DNA from: Planoprotostelium fungivorum
Lineage: Eukaryota; Evosea; Variosea; Cavosteliida; Cavosteliaceae
Direction of reading: 5' to 3'
Length of the DNA stretch: 64,000 bases
NCBI GenBank assembly: GCA_003024175.1
Contig: MDYQ01000101.1
Location: 1 to 64,000, forward strand
How positions within the stretch are numbered: position 1 is the stretch's first letter; each line of letters opens with the position of its first letter. The notes under the pieces are model-generated. The model saw only the letters and a list, made by a program, of their open reading frames with translations. It ran no database searches and was not told where the DNA came from. The position numbers were made by a program, and so were the translations under genes. Shown here piece after piece: positions 22,366 to 34,609 of the stretch.

Positions 22366-23760
22366 TTATTTGGTCCTTCCTCCAGAGACAAATCTAGCAC
22401 CAACAGCAAACAGGTTGAGAAAGAATCTGTTCAGCCCTTTGGCCAAGACAAACGGCCTCCACCTGAAAGGATGAGCTTGGCAGTCTGAAATTAACTCACT
22501 TCGGTTGAGCTGAAGCATCCCTTGATAAGATTAACTGTTCGCGTGAACCAATGGCTGTGATGATGAACTGCACGTAATGAGAGAACAATTTAAATAGATC
22601 AATGGAAAGAAGACTACCAGAGGATATGTGAGGTGCCATACGGCATAGCCAAACCAGAAGCCCATGTACGTAGATGCCATAAGGAAGGGAAAACATACGA
22701 CCATACCAAATCCCGTGAAATAGGACAGATTGTCCTATAACGGTAAGTTCCGAAGGCAGGATGGGGAGCACCTCTATATAGCGCAGCTTTCTCCCCGGTT
22801 TTTCTTCCGTCCACTTGTAGTCGAAGCAATAATAAGAGTAAAGCCATGAGAAGATGATGACATTGAAGAGACCACCCACAAACGGAATCAATGCAAATAA
22901 TGAAGATTGTACAATAAGCATGAAGGGGAAGAAGGAAGCATACACCTGTTGGCGATTAAAACTGTCCTCGAGCATCGACTTCACTTGTTTGGCCAGATAC
23001 TTTGATAATTCTTTCTCATCCAACCTGGCACATTTCAACAAATCGTAAATCTTATTCACTTACCCACTGGGAGTAGCAGACGAAGCCGACCGATTGGGAG
23101 TGGTTCCAACGATGGTTGTGGCCTTGGTTGAGATATCATCCAACCACCGCACATTGACGATGAAGCTGATGAGAAATACGGGTGCCACCCATAATGTCTG
23201 GTTCATGTAAGTGATGAGGAGAATGTTGTTAACTTACGTAAAAGATCCCGATCAGGAGAGTGTGCGAAATGGATGAAATGACCGATACAACCCAATGTAC
23301 AGAAGAATTGTGGAGCTCAGCGAATAAGGATTGAATGATGGGCTCTAATATGTGCCTGCTTGTGTCAACATTACAAAATGTGTGAGACATACCGAAAGAG
23401 AAGGAGCGATCCTAGATTGATGATGCCATTATACACCAAGACATCCAGAAAATTCACGGATACGGAGGTATTACCTGCTACTCTATACACACAGGAGAGA
23501 TTGAGGGCATCGAGCACACCAGAAATGTACGACTGCTCGAGTGAGTTACAATCATTGTTGTTCCGTACCTTGATATAATCGTATACGCGTGAGATGCCCG
23601 ACATGCTGGTGTCGAGAAATATGATCTTGCTCGAGCGAACCGGATTATTTATTTGGGCAAACACATTTCTCAGACCAATTTCGACGTCTACAAGCCTGAC
23701 AGACAGGTCTAAAGCTGACCTGGGAGGACCGCTGAGAGGATAACGGTCTTGATCCATCAT
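22366..23760 (-). CDS. EI24 family ER membrane protein (autophagy, EPG-4)
   Basis: Multi-span membrane protein. Exons read MDQDRYPLSGPPRSALDLSV, then SYISGVLDALNLSCVYRVAG and NGIINLGSLLLFR. A hydrophobic block (SHTLLIGIFYTLWVAPVFLI) is followed by VNVRWLDDIS, then FVGGLFNVIIFSWLYSYYCF with DYKW, and LSYFTGFGMVVCFPFLMAS. These follow the EI24 order, including the LYSLYCFEYRW-like signature. Two last short introns lead to FIITAIGSREQLILS and a final exon ending LFAVGARFVSGGRTK. EI24 acts at the ER in autophagosome maturation and calcium/ER stress in animals. An extra minus-strand open segment with one hydrophobic span lies upstream (23940-24089) but does not splice in frame to the next exon, so I start at 23760. 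Confidence 0.82.
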
Positions 23761-24196
23761 CAGGAGTTTCTTCGATCTAATTCTGCAGAGTCCAATATAC
23801 AAGAATCATATAACGTAGCGTTATTATGGTGTTGACACGGGCAAACACCTCTGCACTTCTCGGTTCAAATGAGGAAGATGCCATGGACAGATAATATTTT
23901 AAGAAGAGAGGTGAGATGATGATGATGAGATGACGATCGGCTCACGATGCCGGTGCAGTTGTTGTGATCCAATAACGATATCCAACATGCAAAGAGTATC
24001 ATAGAGAATGCAACGAAGATAGGAAGGAAGTCTGATCGATCTGCAGGAGAGTGGGGCGTTCGTTCTACAACAGTCCGAAACATCATCACATCAGGACATC
24101 ACATCACATCACAATACATAATAATGCCGCTTTCCTCAACTGTGATGCAACTGCAGGTGATGATCTAGAGATGTATGTCTGATCACGAAACAGTTC

Positions 24197-24702
24197 ATGC
24201 GTAGGAGAGAAGAAACTGAGAAGAGAGAAAAATTGCAAAGAGAACAACAACAGACAATTACAGAGTCTCAGTGGTATGTTCAGGGATTTGAAAATGATCC
24301 GTGAGTCGATTTAGATCAATCACACAGAGTCAACTGATACTCTTAGTCCCCCGCAAATCGAACAGAATAGTATAATATTCTCTCGAAAGACAGGACGAAA
24401 GTCGTTTGGAAACTTCAATCCCGCTGTGGAGGTGATCGTCGTCCCTAGATGATCTGCCGTCGATATTGAGAGAATACAGAAACTACATGAAGAGAAAGAA
24501 GAGAAGAAACCAAAGGAGAAAGTGAAAAAAGAGAAGGAGGTGACACAGGAGGAGATCGATCAGGAGAGGGAGGATGAGGATATGGCAGAGAGGTGAATAT
24601 CATTTGATGCCAATCTAATCGCAGTCCAGATACAAAGCCATGAGAAATATGAAAACGCCCAACAAAAGAACATCAGCCAAGAATAAAAAGCAAAGGGTTT
24701 AG
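24197..24702 (+). CDS. Small Lys/Glu-rich protein, unrecognised
   Basis: Four exons give roughly 115 residues. A first exon (MRRREETEKREKLQREQQQT...WYVQGFENDP) splices at about 24299 to PPQIEQNSIIFSRKTGRKSF and GNFNPAVE. A Lys/Glu-rich helix follows (EKVKKEKEVTQEEIDQERED). The last exon, in frame through an acceptor at 24634, is RYKAMRNMKTPNKRTSAKN ending KKQRV at 24702. The conserved-looking centre (IIFSRKTGRKSFGNFNPAVE) and basic tail suggest a nuclear or nucleolar protein, but I recognise no family. Divergent from EI24. Confidence 0.5.
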
Positions 24703-25047
24703 ACGCGGTTATGTCCGTACAGAGATGTGTACATGAACATAATGACCTAATCAAGGGTTGCTATCTTTGAATGACGTACAATGCAACGTGTAGACAGAAG
24801 TAGAAAGGATTGTATGGTAATCTTTATACCCAAATGAGAATAGATCGCGTAGCTCTCGATAGGGAATTTGAGCTGTAACTATATTATATACAAGAGAGGG
24901 TAAATTGCTCTCGTCTCACCCTGGATACAAGCGGGTGTCGAGGGCTTGGATCTGCAAAAAGCAGAACCGGAAAATTCTGGCGGATTTAGGATCAAGGCAG
25001 AGTGGTTGTAAACAGCCCGATTCGCCAGTTCGCTGCAACCGGCAGCG
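24703..25047 (+). promoter_or_regulatory. Promoter region of the XPR1 gene
   Basis: 345 bp with no coding signal between the Lys-rich protein gene and the SPX-EXS gene. An AT box (atattatata, 24881-24890) lies about 160 bp before the ATG and may act as a TATA element. Nothing else is recognisable. Confidence 0.3.
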
Positions 25048-28000
25048 ATGAAGTTCTATAAAGACACCTACCTTCGTGGTATGGTTGCTGAATGGAGTGA
25101 AAAGGTGACTCATCGGCGCAGATTACTTCTGATTGACCTAGTATGTGGATTATAAGAGGATGAAACTGCAAATTAATATGATCAAAGACAAGGCTATCAC
25201 TTTAGCAGAGGCTTATCACACTATTTATGGTGATGTTTCGATGATCAATCTAGCTAACTTTCAACAGAGATCACTGGCGAAGAGATCAACGTGAATATAG
25301 ATTTGAAGAGGGTTCAAGAAGAAGAGGTATTTATGATGTCGAATGTATGGCTCACATCGAAAGCTCTTCTGGAGTATGATGAACCAGTCCAACAACAATA
25401 TCACTGAATTCTATCGATCTCAAGTGAGCTCTATGCTAGTCCAGTTTGATGCTCTCACTAAACAGTGCATTCGGCTGGTGAGTTCACTCTGACTGCCTCA
25501 GGCTGACACAATGAACAGAATCTGATCAATTCCTATAATCCCAAAGAGAAAGCCTTCTCTAGTCGACTGGACAGAGAGTTACACCGTAGAAGAGATCTCA
25601 AATTCGTCTTCAATTTCAAAACAGATAAGATCAACCCGGGAGGAGGATACACGAAGAAGGAAGAGTCCCTGCCTCTCAAGGCTCTCACCGCTGACGCCGT
25701 TCAAGATACCAGGGTGAGTTATCACTTGCGTCTTTCCGCGGAGCAAACCATCAACGATCTTCAGTTGTTGGCGGCGGCTAAGAAGCAAGCTTCAAAGTAC
25801 ATGAATACCACTAAACTTCGTGAGAGCTTTCAAGAGTTTTACCGTGGATTAGTCTTACTCGAGAGGTGCGTATATGGCATCATTTCTTCATCTCACATGT
25901 CGTCAGCTTCTGTGAATTGAATCACGAGGCCATACGCAAGTTGGTCAAGAAGTTCGACAAGGTGAGTGATCCATGTTCCACGAGATACCAAGCGAGAGGA
26001 CGAACCGAGAATAGGTGTTAGGCACACACACGAGAGATCATTACATGAAATCTGTGGTTGATCCCTGTGATTGGGTCAAGAATGCCACGTTGAAGTTACT
26101 CACCGCAGAGACTGAGGTGTGAGACCATGTAGAGCCAAATTCTGAACCATTTAGCACGTCTTCTCCAAGGCTTTCACGGAAGGGAGGAGAACAAAGGCCA
26201 TGGAAGAACTGAGGTATGTGAAGGGAGGGGAGAGAAGGGCTGACGGAGACAGGATTCCTAAGAACCAGAAGCAAGTGGGGCTGTCCATCTTTCGAAACGG
26301 TCTGTACGTTGGATTGTCCGTGCCTCTGTTCATATTGACCATCTATCTCCTGGCCACTCGACCGAGCAAAGATTTCGAGCACTATGAATCCATGTTCATC
26401 GTCTATCGGATGTTAGGGATGTTGGTCGTCATGGTGTGGTGCTGGTGAGTGTGACATGCTGAAGACATCTGAATGAGGCAGGGGGTTGGATATGTATATA
26501 TGGACAAAATTTCGCGTCAACTACGTTTTCATTTTTGAGGTATGGCCTCTTTTCATCCGTCCACTGAAGAAGGTCCAGTTTAATGCGAGGTCGCACGCAC
26601 GATATCAGAACATCTTAGAATCTGCTTCTCTGTTCACTCTCATATGGATGGGCTCTGTGTTCATATACATCATTACCAACACAGAGAAAGACACCGTTCC
26701 TTGGTTAAGGACCATCCCAGTGCAGATTCATCCTTTCCTCCTCTGCCTCACCACGCTCTTCGTAGTCCTCTTCTTCCAACTGAAGACTAGAGCCTGGCTG
26801 ATGTGGTCGGTATATCTCTTCTCATCCATCAATATATCCCATCATCATATCATCGATGATGACTGAAGTGAATAGGACGGTGTTGAGAATATTAGCCGCA
26901 CCTTTCAAAGCAGTTCGTTTCCGTGATTTCTTCCTCGCCGACCAGATGGCTAGCATCTCCATCGTACTGTATGATCTGGAGTACACCATCTGTTACTTTG
27001 CCTTTGATGCCTGGACCGATGAGAGTCAGTATCTTATGCATCCATCCTATCTATCTAGACGAATAGCACACAGTGTGATCATGATGCACATAATACACGA
27101 TGACACGGAAGATGACATGAAATAGAGAAATGTATGGCTGCAAACGTGTGGGCGAGGCCACTGATAGCATCTCTCCCTGCTTTTTGGAGATTTCTTCAAT
27201 GCTTTCGTAGATACCGTGACGACCATCATCTCGCTCATCTCGCGAACGCCGGAAAGTACAGGTACCCTCTCTCGAAATCATCTCATCCATTCCTCTGACA
27301 GTAGACTCAGTTGCACATTCTTCGTGGCCATCTTCTCTGTGCTGAGAGCGAACGTGGACAATGATTATATGAAGTACTGGCTGATGAGCGTGGTGGTATC
27401 GACCATCTACTCCAACTACTGGGACGTTGTACGTGATTGGGGTCTGGGTGACCCCGAATCCAAATTCCTCCGTAAGAAACTGATCTACAAGAGACCCGCC
27501 TTCTACTACTTTGCCATCATCAGCAACTTCATCCTCAGGCTGTCTTGGCTCCTCTCCATCTCACCCGATGTGATTTCACTCTCATCCTTCTTCACTGACC
27601 TCTCACAGACCATCTCCCAATTTGTGGATCCAACGGTGTTCGCCATATTGATCGCCACACTGGAGATCTTGAGGAGATGTCAGTGGAATCTCCTCCGTCT
27701 GGAGAACGAACAGCTGAACAACGTCGGAAGGTACCGATCGACCAACGTCTTCGTTCCACCTTCCGATCAAGAGACGGTCAAGGGTGACCTCGTAGAGGAG
27801 AAGAAGTACACTCCTCGCTTCATCAAGAAGGCCGTTCGAGCCGTTCGTGGTTTCGGACAGAGCATCGTTCAGTGGATCTTACCACACTACAAACCCATAC
27901 CAGAGTACGTCTTCAATTCATTCGTCTCTACTGTGTCCCTCGACTGACATCGATCAGTGTATCGGATGACGAAGAGAATGGAAGGCAAGTCCACTTGACG

Positions 28001-28270
28001 GAATTTGAACCCGCACGGACATCGTCCGAAGCAGGAGTGGACATGAGACTCTCCATCGATCAACCACCTCTCGACCGTCTGAGCATCAGCACAGAGAGTG
28101 AGAAGGAAGAGGAGGACCCAGCACCTCCTCCTCCCATCAACAAGAGAGTGAGTCTGCTCCTGATCAACATCCTGGTCTCAATCCTATCAGGTGTGGAAGC
28201 TGAAAGGAAAGAAGTTGATGAGCGAATCGACGAAGGTGAGAGAGGAGAGGAGAGAGAAGATGACACATAG
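25048..28270 (+). CDS. XPR1/SYG1-type phosphate exporter (SPX-EXS)
   Basis: Polytopic membrane protein. The N-terminal SPX domain, MKFYKDTYLRGMVAEWSEKY with VDYKRMKLQIN, senses inositol pyrophosphates through its basic Tyr/Lys cluster, and continues with NTTKLRESFQEFYRGLVLLE and FCELNHEAIRKLVKKFDK. Then come hydrophobic spans (FRNGLYVGLSVPLFILTIYL, YRMLGMLVVMVWCW, VNYVFIFEV). The EXS domain is well preserved: FKAVRFRDFFLADQMASIS, YDLEYTICYFAFDAW, NVDNDYMKYWLMSVVVSTIY, NYWDVVRDWGLGD, ATLEILRRCQWNLLRLENEQ. The family exports inorganic phosphate across the plasma membrane or Golgi. A charged Ser/Pro-rich tail (28000-28270) follows. Reading the last GTGAGT...CAG as an intron would move the stop to 28307. 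Converges with SEC12. Ten or more short introns. Confidence 0.93.
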
Positions 28271-28332
28271 AAGGGACTCCTGGAATCGACAGATGGAACA
28301 CCGATGATGACAGAAGGTTGATTTCATTCAGT

Positions 28333-29790
28333 TTACAGAGCCAGATAGAGGGCAATGAAGAGGACGAGAAGAGCGAGGAGAATAAACAGCAGGCGGTAGT
28401 TGACCCCTGTGTCTTTTCACAAGGATGAACGACCACACGAACTCACCTATGGTCTCCCTCACTTCGGTCGCATTGCAGTGATAGTCACCCGACACTGAGA
28501 TCAAGTACTTTCCATCCCCCGAGAAGGAAACCTTCTCCCCTCAGCTGGGTCCCTCTCATCCTCTCACCTCAGATACGAACCAGTTGTGCGTCTTCTTCAC
28601 TTCGTTCATCTTCTGTAGATGTTGGTTGTACGAGATGGTCGTTCCCTCAGACCCTCCGACACCCACAAATTGTCCCGCTGTGTCGACGGCCAGACTCGTC
28701 ATGATCTCTTCGCTGGAGGTTCTCACCTTCTCTCTTCAGTGTCTGATATCACCACTCTCACACCTTCTTAACCAACTTGGGCTTCTTCAGATCTTTCAGA
28801 CCCCCCGGAAAGACAAATTTGAGGATGGAGGATTCTTTTCGTGGAATCGATTTGTTGACAAAGAGGATCGTGTCTCCTTTTCCGTCTACGGCCCATCTAT
28901 GTATGTGAGTGGTGCACAGAGATCTAATCTCACTTGGCATTCTTGAAGATGGCACGGCTCTCTTTCGCGTCCTTCTCTAAGATCCACACGGGAGCGTCTG
29001 TCTTCTCCACGTCCCACAGTTGAATGTGGGTGTCTTGAACGGAAACGATCTGACGATGATGAGCAGATAGAAGGATAAAGTTCGTACGTGTGAACCAGTG
29101 GGACTGAAAGAAACGTCTTTCAGCTCGGTCGACTTCTCCGTCTTGTATTCTTTCAATTGAGTGTGTGACCCAGAATTCCAGACCCTCAACGTTCCATCCG
29201 AGCCACCCGTTGCAATCTTATCTCCTTCTGGCGAGTAACTTAGTGTTTTCTGTCACATCTCTTCAGTCTCGCTCGTGGTCTTCCTTTCACCTGCTGTCTG
29301 TCTCTGACGTCCGGTAAAAAGTCTGTTTGAAACTTTTTGCTGTTCTCGATGTCTAATCTAGCATGTGGATCAGCATGACGACGTGAGACGATCGGTCACG
29401 CACTTTCCCGTCTCCTTGTTATATGGTATGATGAACGTTCGGCTGTCGATGGCGCATGCAATAAACTGTTTCGATCTTCACCCGGAGATTCACATGAAAT
29501 CAAACACCTGACCGTTAGGATGGACTCTCAGACTAGTGACGACATCGGGAAATACATCAATCTGTGCATCTCAGAACATTACTTCGCAGCATTCCCACCT
29601 CGTGTAATTTTTCGGTCCATAAACCATCTTTGAGGGCGATCACTGCGATCTTATTGAAAATGCCTGTCTTTGAGCTACCACCTCCGCCTGAGACACAGAG
29701 GATTTGGCTTCCCTCGTGAAGAGGACAGCTTGGGAGTGCAGTGACACTATACACAGGGATATCCCACAAGAACTTCGTCTTATTGGCCAT
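28333..29790 (-). CDS. SEC12/PREB guanine nucleotide exchange factor for Sar1
   Basis: The start at 29790 gives MANKTKFLWDIPVYSVTALP, followed by the glycine-rich signature VSGGGGSSKTGIFNKIAVIA of SEC12/PREB, whose loop contacts Sar1. WD40-type blades follow in short exons (ELKDVSFSPTGSHVRT, LRVWNSGSHTQL). The C-terminus is a single hydrophobic span (YRLLFILLALLVLFIALYLA) directly before the stop, giving a type II ER membrane anchor as in the family. SEC12 recruits and activates Sar1 at ER exit sites to start COPII coat assembly. The last exons are very short, so internal junctions are approximate. Convergent with XPR1, 30-60 bp apart. Confidence 0.88.
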
Positions 29791-30449
29791 GATCTGTCTA
29801 ACTCCGATGATCGGATGATGGGCCGATGTGCGTGGTGTAGATGGATCTATTCTAATATCCCAGAGGTTGAGTCTTTCAGCAAAGGTGGAGACGCCCGCAG
29901 CTCTCTGACAAAGAACCAAGATGAACCAGAAACGATGGCCATCGACAAGTCTCACTTTGCCATTCCGACGAATTCCTGCTTCGTTCGTCTCCTTGCAAGC
30001 TTCGCCTCACAATTCATCTCGTCTCTAAATGACCACGCGATTCATTACCAGGTTCCTCTAAGACATCAACAGTGATCATTCGAATTGTGAAGAGACCTGG
30101 CCTGATAAAAAAAGATTGATGCTTCAATAATTCAAATCAAATAATCTCCATTATTTATGTTACTTGAAAACCGTGCATAGACGAACGAGAACAGTGGTGT
30201 CCATAAATCAGGTGAAGAGGAACGGTGGTGCCTCCAGATTACGCCAAAGGAAAGAGGAAAGGAAGAATCGTCGTTGTAAATCCCCTTGAGGTGGAGCGGT
30301 AGGCCCCGCTTTCGTCTGGTTCTCTCAGAGTTGGTAAACGAGTCCCTGAAGGGCCGATCACAGCAGGCGGTCTCCTCTGCGACATAGAGGGTGAGACGCT
30401 TCATAACATGTCAATTCTTTCGGGCGATTGGAGCATCTGACGAGAACAG
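29791..30449. other. Spacer between SEC12 and the LRR gene
   Basis: 660 bp between divergently transcribed genes. It holds a 91-codon open frame on the minus strand (30132-30404) beginning MKRLTLYVAEETACCDRPFR. It has no recognised domain, no introns and no strong start context. It may be a small gene or chance. Otherwise probably promoter DNA for both neighbours. Confidence 0.3.
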
Positions 30450-33170
30450 ATGACCTCCTTCAATCCTCAACCGATAAAATCACCGCCCACGGGTAGACGT
30501 CCACACAATATCCGTTCACCTCTGCGGAATACGGGGAGTCTAATCGATCCAGAAACATGTGTAGAACTCTGTGGATTAGACCTCGATACTCTATCCAACA
30601 TAGGTCCAAACCAAGCCTCCAGTGTCGTCAGTCTACTTTTGAGCAGGAATAACTTTGTGATGGCTCCGGTTAACATTGAGGTGAGCTGAATAAGTGCTAG
30701 GATCCACGGAATCATTTCCGAACAGATGTTCCGAAACATCGAAGTCCTCGATATGAGCGAATGCAAGATCACAGAATTTAGCATCTCGTTCTGTAACCTG
30801 ACCATGCTCCGCGAGTTGCGACTTTCGAATAATACCATTCCGGCTATTCCAGTAGAAATCAGTAGGTATCCCTCTTCTATGTCCTCTGATCACTGCAGGC
30901 CGCTTGAACAAACTGAAAGTTTTGATAATCCATCACAATTCCATCTCTTCCGTACCGGATGAGATCGGTCGTTTAGTTCGATTAGAAGAGTTCGATCTCA
31001 GTCACAATCACCTGGTGAGTTACCATATCAAGAGATGAGACATGATGATCAAAAGAGGAGAGAGTCGCTGAAGACAACAGACAGGAGGAATATCGAGTAA
31101 GATCGGAGACTGTTGGAGCCTGCAAGTGCTGCGGCTGCAATCGTGTCAATTGACCAGAATTCCCGATGAAATATCCCAACTGGAGCAGCTGATGGAGCTG
31201 CAGCTATCTCACAACGCCTTAACTCAATTACCCTCTGACATAGGAAATCTGTACAGTCTCAAACTCCTCCTCCTGCATGGTAATCGTCTCACTAACCTAC
31301 CTACATCCATGTGAGAAGATTGAATAGAGGATGAACGATGAACGAGAGCAGTGGAAGATGCAAGGGACTAGGCAGTCCAGAGGGACAGATTCAGATTGGA
31401 GGGAATCCGTTCACTGATCCACAATTGATCAAGTTGAATTCTCTCGAATCAGGAGCGATCTTCAGCCAATTGCAGTCGAGATACAACGAAGGTGAGAGTG
31501 AGAGGTGAAGGAAGATTGAAGAGAGAAGATGTGAAGCGGAAAGAAGAGGACCTATCGAAACCAGCGGGGAGTACAGATCAGACGAGAGACAAAGTCTATC
31601 TCGTGGCCAGGTGACCCTCTCATCCGTTTGTCTTCCGTCTCCGTTGTCTTTTCATTCTAATCGATCAAGGTGGACGATCCTCCATATTCCCGGGTTGAAA
31701 GATAGATTGTGGGTGATGAAGAAGCAATTAGCCCCCGGAATACCCCACAGTGAGGTGTGTACGAAATTACATTCGATACCATCTCACCTTCCATAGGCTG
31801 ATCATGTCATTTCTACCGTCGAACAACTGGTGGAGGTGATCATGATGAGACGATTTCATCTTCTGACGATCAAGTTATCGGAGAGCTCTCGAAAAGGTTT
31901 GCCTCAGATACGACCGGTCAGTCAAGAGATGGGATCGAACGAGAGGAAGAAGGCGGAGAGAAATATCGTCGAATTGAATCTCACCCTCAGTGCCATCTCC
32001 AAAGCACTGACGAATCAGCTGAAGGTGATCCCGCCCTCGATCGTCGCACATTCGATGAGATTCTCAACTCTCTTCAGGTCTTAGCCGTTAACGATATCGT
32101 CGTGATGACCAAATACGTCCGTGCAATGCAAAATATCCTAGAGTGAGTGTCTCTCCTAACACGAGAATCGCTGACGTACCCAACAGTCAATCGACGACGA
32201 AAGAAATCGCGAGAGAGAAGGAAGGAAAGGAAGAGAGAGAAGGAAACAAGAGTACGAGAGGGAAGTTGGAAGTGAAGGAGAAGATCACAGAGACGATCAA
32301 CACGAGAGCCAACACGTTTCCCCTGGAGAGCCTTCAAGGTTTCAATTCGAAAGGTCCTCACAGACAGACTGTCAGTGGAGAGACAAACACGGTGAGAGGA
32401 AGGAAGGATGATTGTTGACGTGGACAGGTGAGTAAGGTACCACAGATGAAACAAGAGGTTCCCTATAGAGATCGAGGAGAGACCTCACCGAGGCCTATCG
32501 CCAACAGGCCTTCATCTCCAGACATCCCCGTACGTACTTCTATTCTCTCATTCATCTCCCTCTCATCTTATATCATCCCTCCTATCCCTTTTATCATTGA
32601 CTATCTCTCTCCTATAATATCCACTATCTAACAAGGATAGAGGGTGGACGCATCGAAAGAGAAGAAGGAAGATCTCATCACGTGAGTCATTGATAGAGAT
32701 GCAACTGAATCTCCCAGTGGTGAGAAGAAGACACAGTGGAGGATGTCAGGCAGTCACCGCACGAGCGGTGGAACGACGACGAGGTGAGAGACAGAGGAAC
32801 GAGAGGAACTGATCGAAACAGCCTCGGCCTCGCCAAAACGAGATCGAGTGGTGGTTTCCCTCCCACCCTTCTATCCGACGCAGAGAAATCGTTCGAAGAA
32901 TCTCCCTCAGACAAGTCAGAACTCACACCAGAGAAGAGAGCGGAGAGGGAGGCAGCCATACGAACGGAGAGGACACTGAGGAGGACGATCGAGAAGGAGG
33001 CAGAGAAGGGAACGGTGGATGCACCACGACAACACAAGGGGATACCCACTCCCATTCGGTTGTTCTACATGCCCATGCCCACCTGTGACATCCACCCCCA
33101 AGACATCACCACTCGAACTCCACCACCAACAAAGGCGATACCCATCGTCGTGCGAAAGATAAAAAAGTAG
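30450..33170 (+). CDS. Leucine-rich repeat protein with basic disordered C-terminus
   Basis: Starts at ATG 30450 (MTSFNPQPIKSPPTGRRPHN). Leucine-rich repeats run from about 30700 to 31310: IEVLDMSECKITEFSISF, LRELRLSNNTIPAIPVEI, LEEFDLSHNHL, LQVLRLQSCQLTRIPDEI, LMELQLSHNALTQLPSDI, LKLLLLHGNRLTNLPTSM. They are of the 23-residue Shoc2/Ras-suppressor (PIRL) type, as the IP..I ends show. A helical segment follows (31830-32150; VEVIMMRRFHLLTIKLSES, NIVELNLTLSAISKALTNQL). The tail is Arg/Ser/Pro-rich, with blocks such as GTRGTDRNSLGLAKTRSSGG, ending PIVVRKIKK. No catalytic domain is visible. Probably a scaffold; partner unknown. Its stop lies 5 bp from the converging LCMT1 stop. Confidence 0.7.
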
Positions 33171-33174
33171 AGGA

Positions 33175-34540
33175 TCACTGATTCATTGTGGACAAGGACT
33201 TTTTCCAGAAGGTCTGGTTCTCGTCTTGAAAGGCCCAGACCAAGCAGTAGTGCTGTTGGATGAGCTTCCACTCTTCGTATTCATCAAAGAACTCGATCTT
33301 CTGTATCCTGTATTCCCATCAGTTCATTCTTCTCTTCCTCTCCTCACCTCTGTACTTCCTTTGAGTCTAAGATACGATTGTAGATGTCCAGCATGTCCAG
33401 TGCCTCACAACTCTTCCAACCTAGTTATCGAATGAGAAGAGGAAATGATGAAGACTCTACCGAGAGAGACATAGCGTTTCATCTGAGAATCGAGTGTGGG
33501 ATACGCTCTGGCACCTAACAGGGGACATCCTCTCTTCTACACACAGTCATGAGAATGAACAAGAGAAGGACGATGAAGTGACGTGGAATTGGATTACCTC
33601 TAAATTGTCCATCATGACCATACCAAACGGATCGTTGGGTCTGATCTGTTCGTACGTGGCAAAACCTGACGTTGGAAATTCTCTCGCCGACCATCGGACG
33701 ATTTCATCTGAATATTCGGGTTTGAGATAGACCAGGACGCACTCTGATATGAACATGGTTGGGAGACTGCTCTCTTTCATTTTCCATGCATTTCATCTCT
33801 CACCTCTTGTTGATTCCAGCTTGCACCAGTGTGTCATTCAATTTCTGTACGGAATGTAGATCGACGCTCATCAGATGATAATTTGGTGAATGTAGGCCGT
33901 TGGCGTCTGTAATTCATCAGTGATCAAGGAGTGGTGATCGTTCACCTGATCGAACTTGTGTGTCCCATTCTGTGCTGATCAAGTTCTTCAATTCGGCTTG
34001 CTTATTGATGATCATCCTCTGGTTCCAATATCAGTCTTCACCCAGCATGACCAAGTCCATTGACCTGTTCACCTTCTTGTGAACGACCTCTGGAAGATCC
34101 ACTTCGTAAATGTCGAATCTTTTGTATCCTGCGCTCTCGTCTTCTGGTTCTATGGCATTCGCTTTCTAATCATCGGTCAGCCGTAATCACTCGAATCATA
34201 GATATGACCTTCAATTGAAAGTAAGTGGTGTCAAAACCGGCGCCGAGTATGACCAACTGCTTGTGTTCTCCATTTGACTTCAAAAATTCCCTCATTAATG
34301 CATTGATGACGGCCACTCTCGAATAATAACCTCTGTTTATGAGAGGAGGTCTCTTAATTGTCTCTTTGCAAAAGAAGAGGACGTACGGATCAGTCCAGTA
34401 ACCCTTCTGCACACATGAGCTGTAGTTAAGAGTCAAGGGATGTCACATACATTTGTTCTTACTATTTGCATGTCGTAGCGTCGTCGTTTGTCCCGATCAC
34501 TGCTGTCTCCGAGCTCATGTTGGATGTTCAAGCTCGACAT
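33175..34540 (-). CDS. Leucine carboxyl methyltransferase (PP2A-type, LCMT1)
   Basis: S-adenosylmethionine-dependent enzyme that methylates the C-terminal Leu of the PP2A catalytic subunit. The first exon (MSSLNIQHELGDSSDRDKRR) joins to KGYWTDPYVLFFC, the family N-terminal signature. Then follow INRGYYSRVAVINALMREFL and the SAM-binding VILGAGFDTTYFQLK (GxGxDT). Later exons give MFISECVLVYLKPEYSDEIV and FATYEQIRPNDPFGMVMMDN, both characteristic of LCMT1. The C-terminus HYCLVWAFQDENQTFW matches the family HYC..WA motif. Several short introns. Starts 70 bp from the tryptophan synthase start in divergent orientation. Confidence 0.93.
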
Positions 34541-34609
34541 CGGGAGCCGAGTTGTAGAATCGGGGACGGACTTGACGTCACAACAGTTTCCTAAATCCAG
34601 ACTTCCAGC
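34541..34609. promoter_or_regulatory. 70-bp bidirectional promoter with a CRE-type site
   Basis: LCMT1 and the tryptophan synthase gene start 69 bp apart on opposite strands. The palindrome TGACGTCA at 34573-34580 is a perfect CRE/ATF (bZIP) site. Regulation by a bZIP factor is inference; in fungi tryptophan synthase is under the bZIP protein Gcn4, which favours a related site. Confidence 0.5.

Noticed and set aside
23940-24089. One-span exon upstream of EI24 as its N-terminus
   Set aside because: Its apparent donor is phase 0, and joining it to the next EI24 exon meets a stop at once; kept out of the gene model.
29557-29955. Longer N-terminal start for SEC12 upstream of 29790
   Set aside because: The extension lacks family similarity; the Met directly before KTKFLWDIPVYSV fits the normal SEC12/PREB start.
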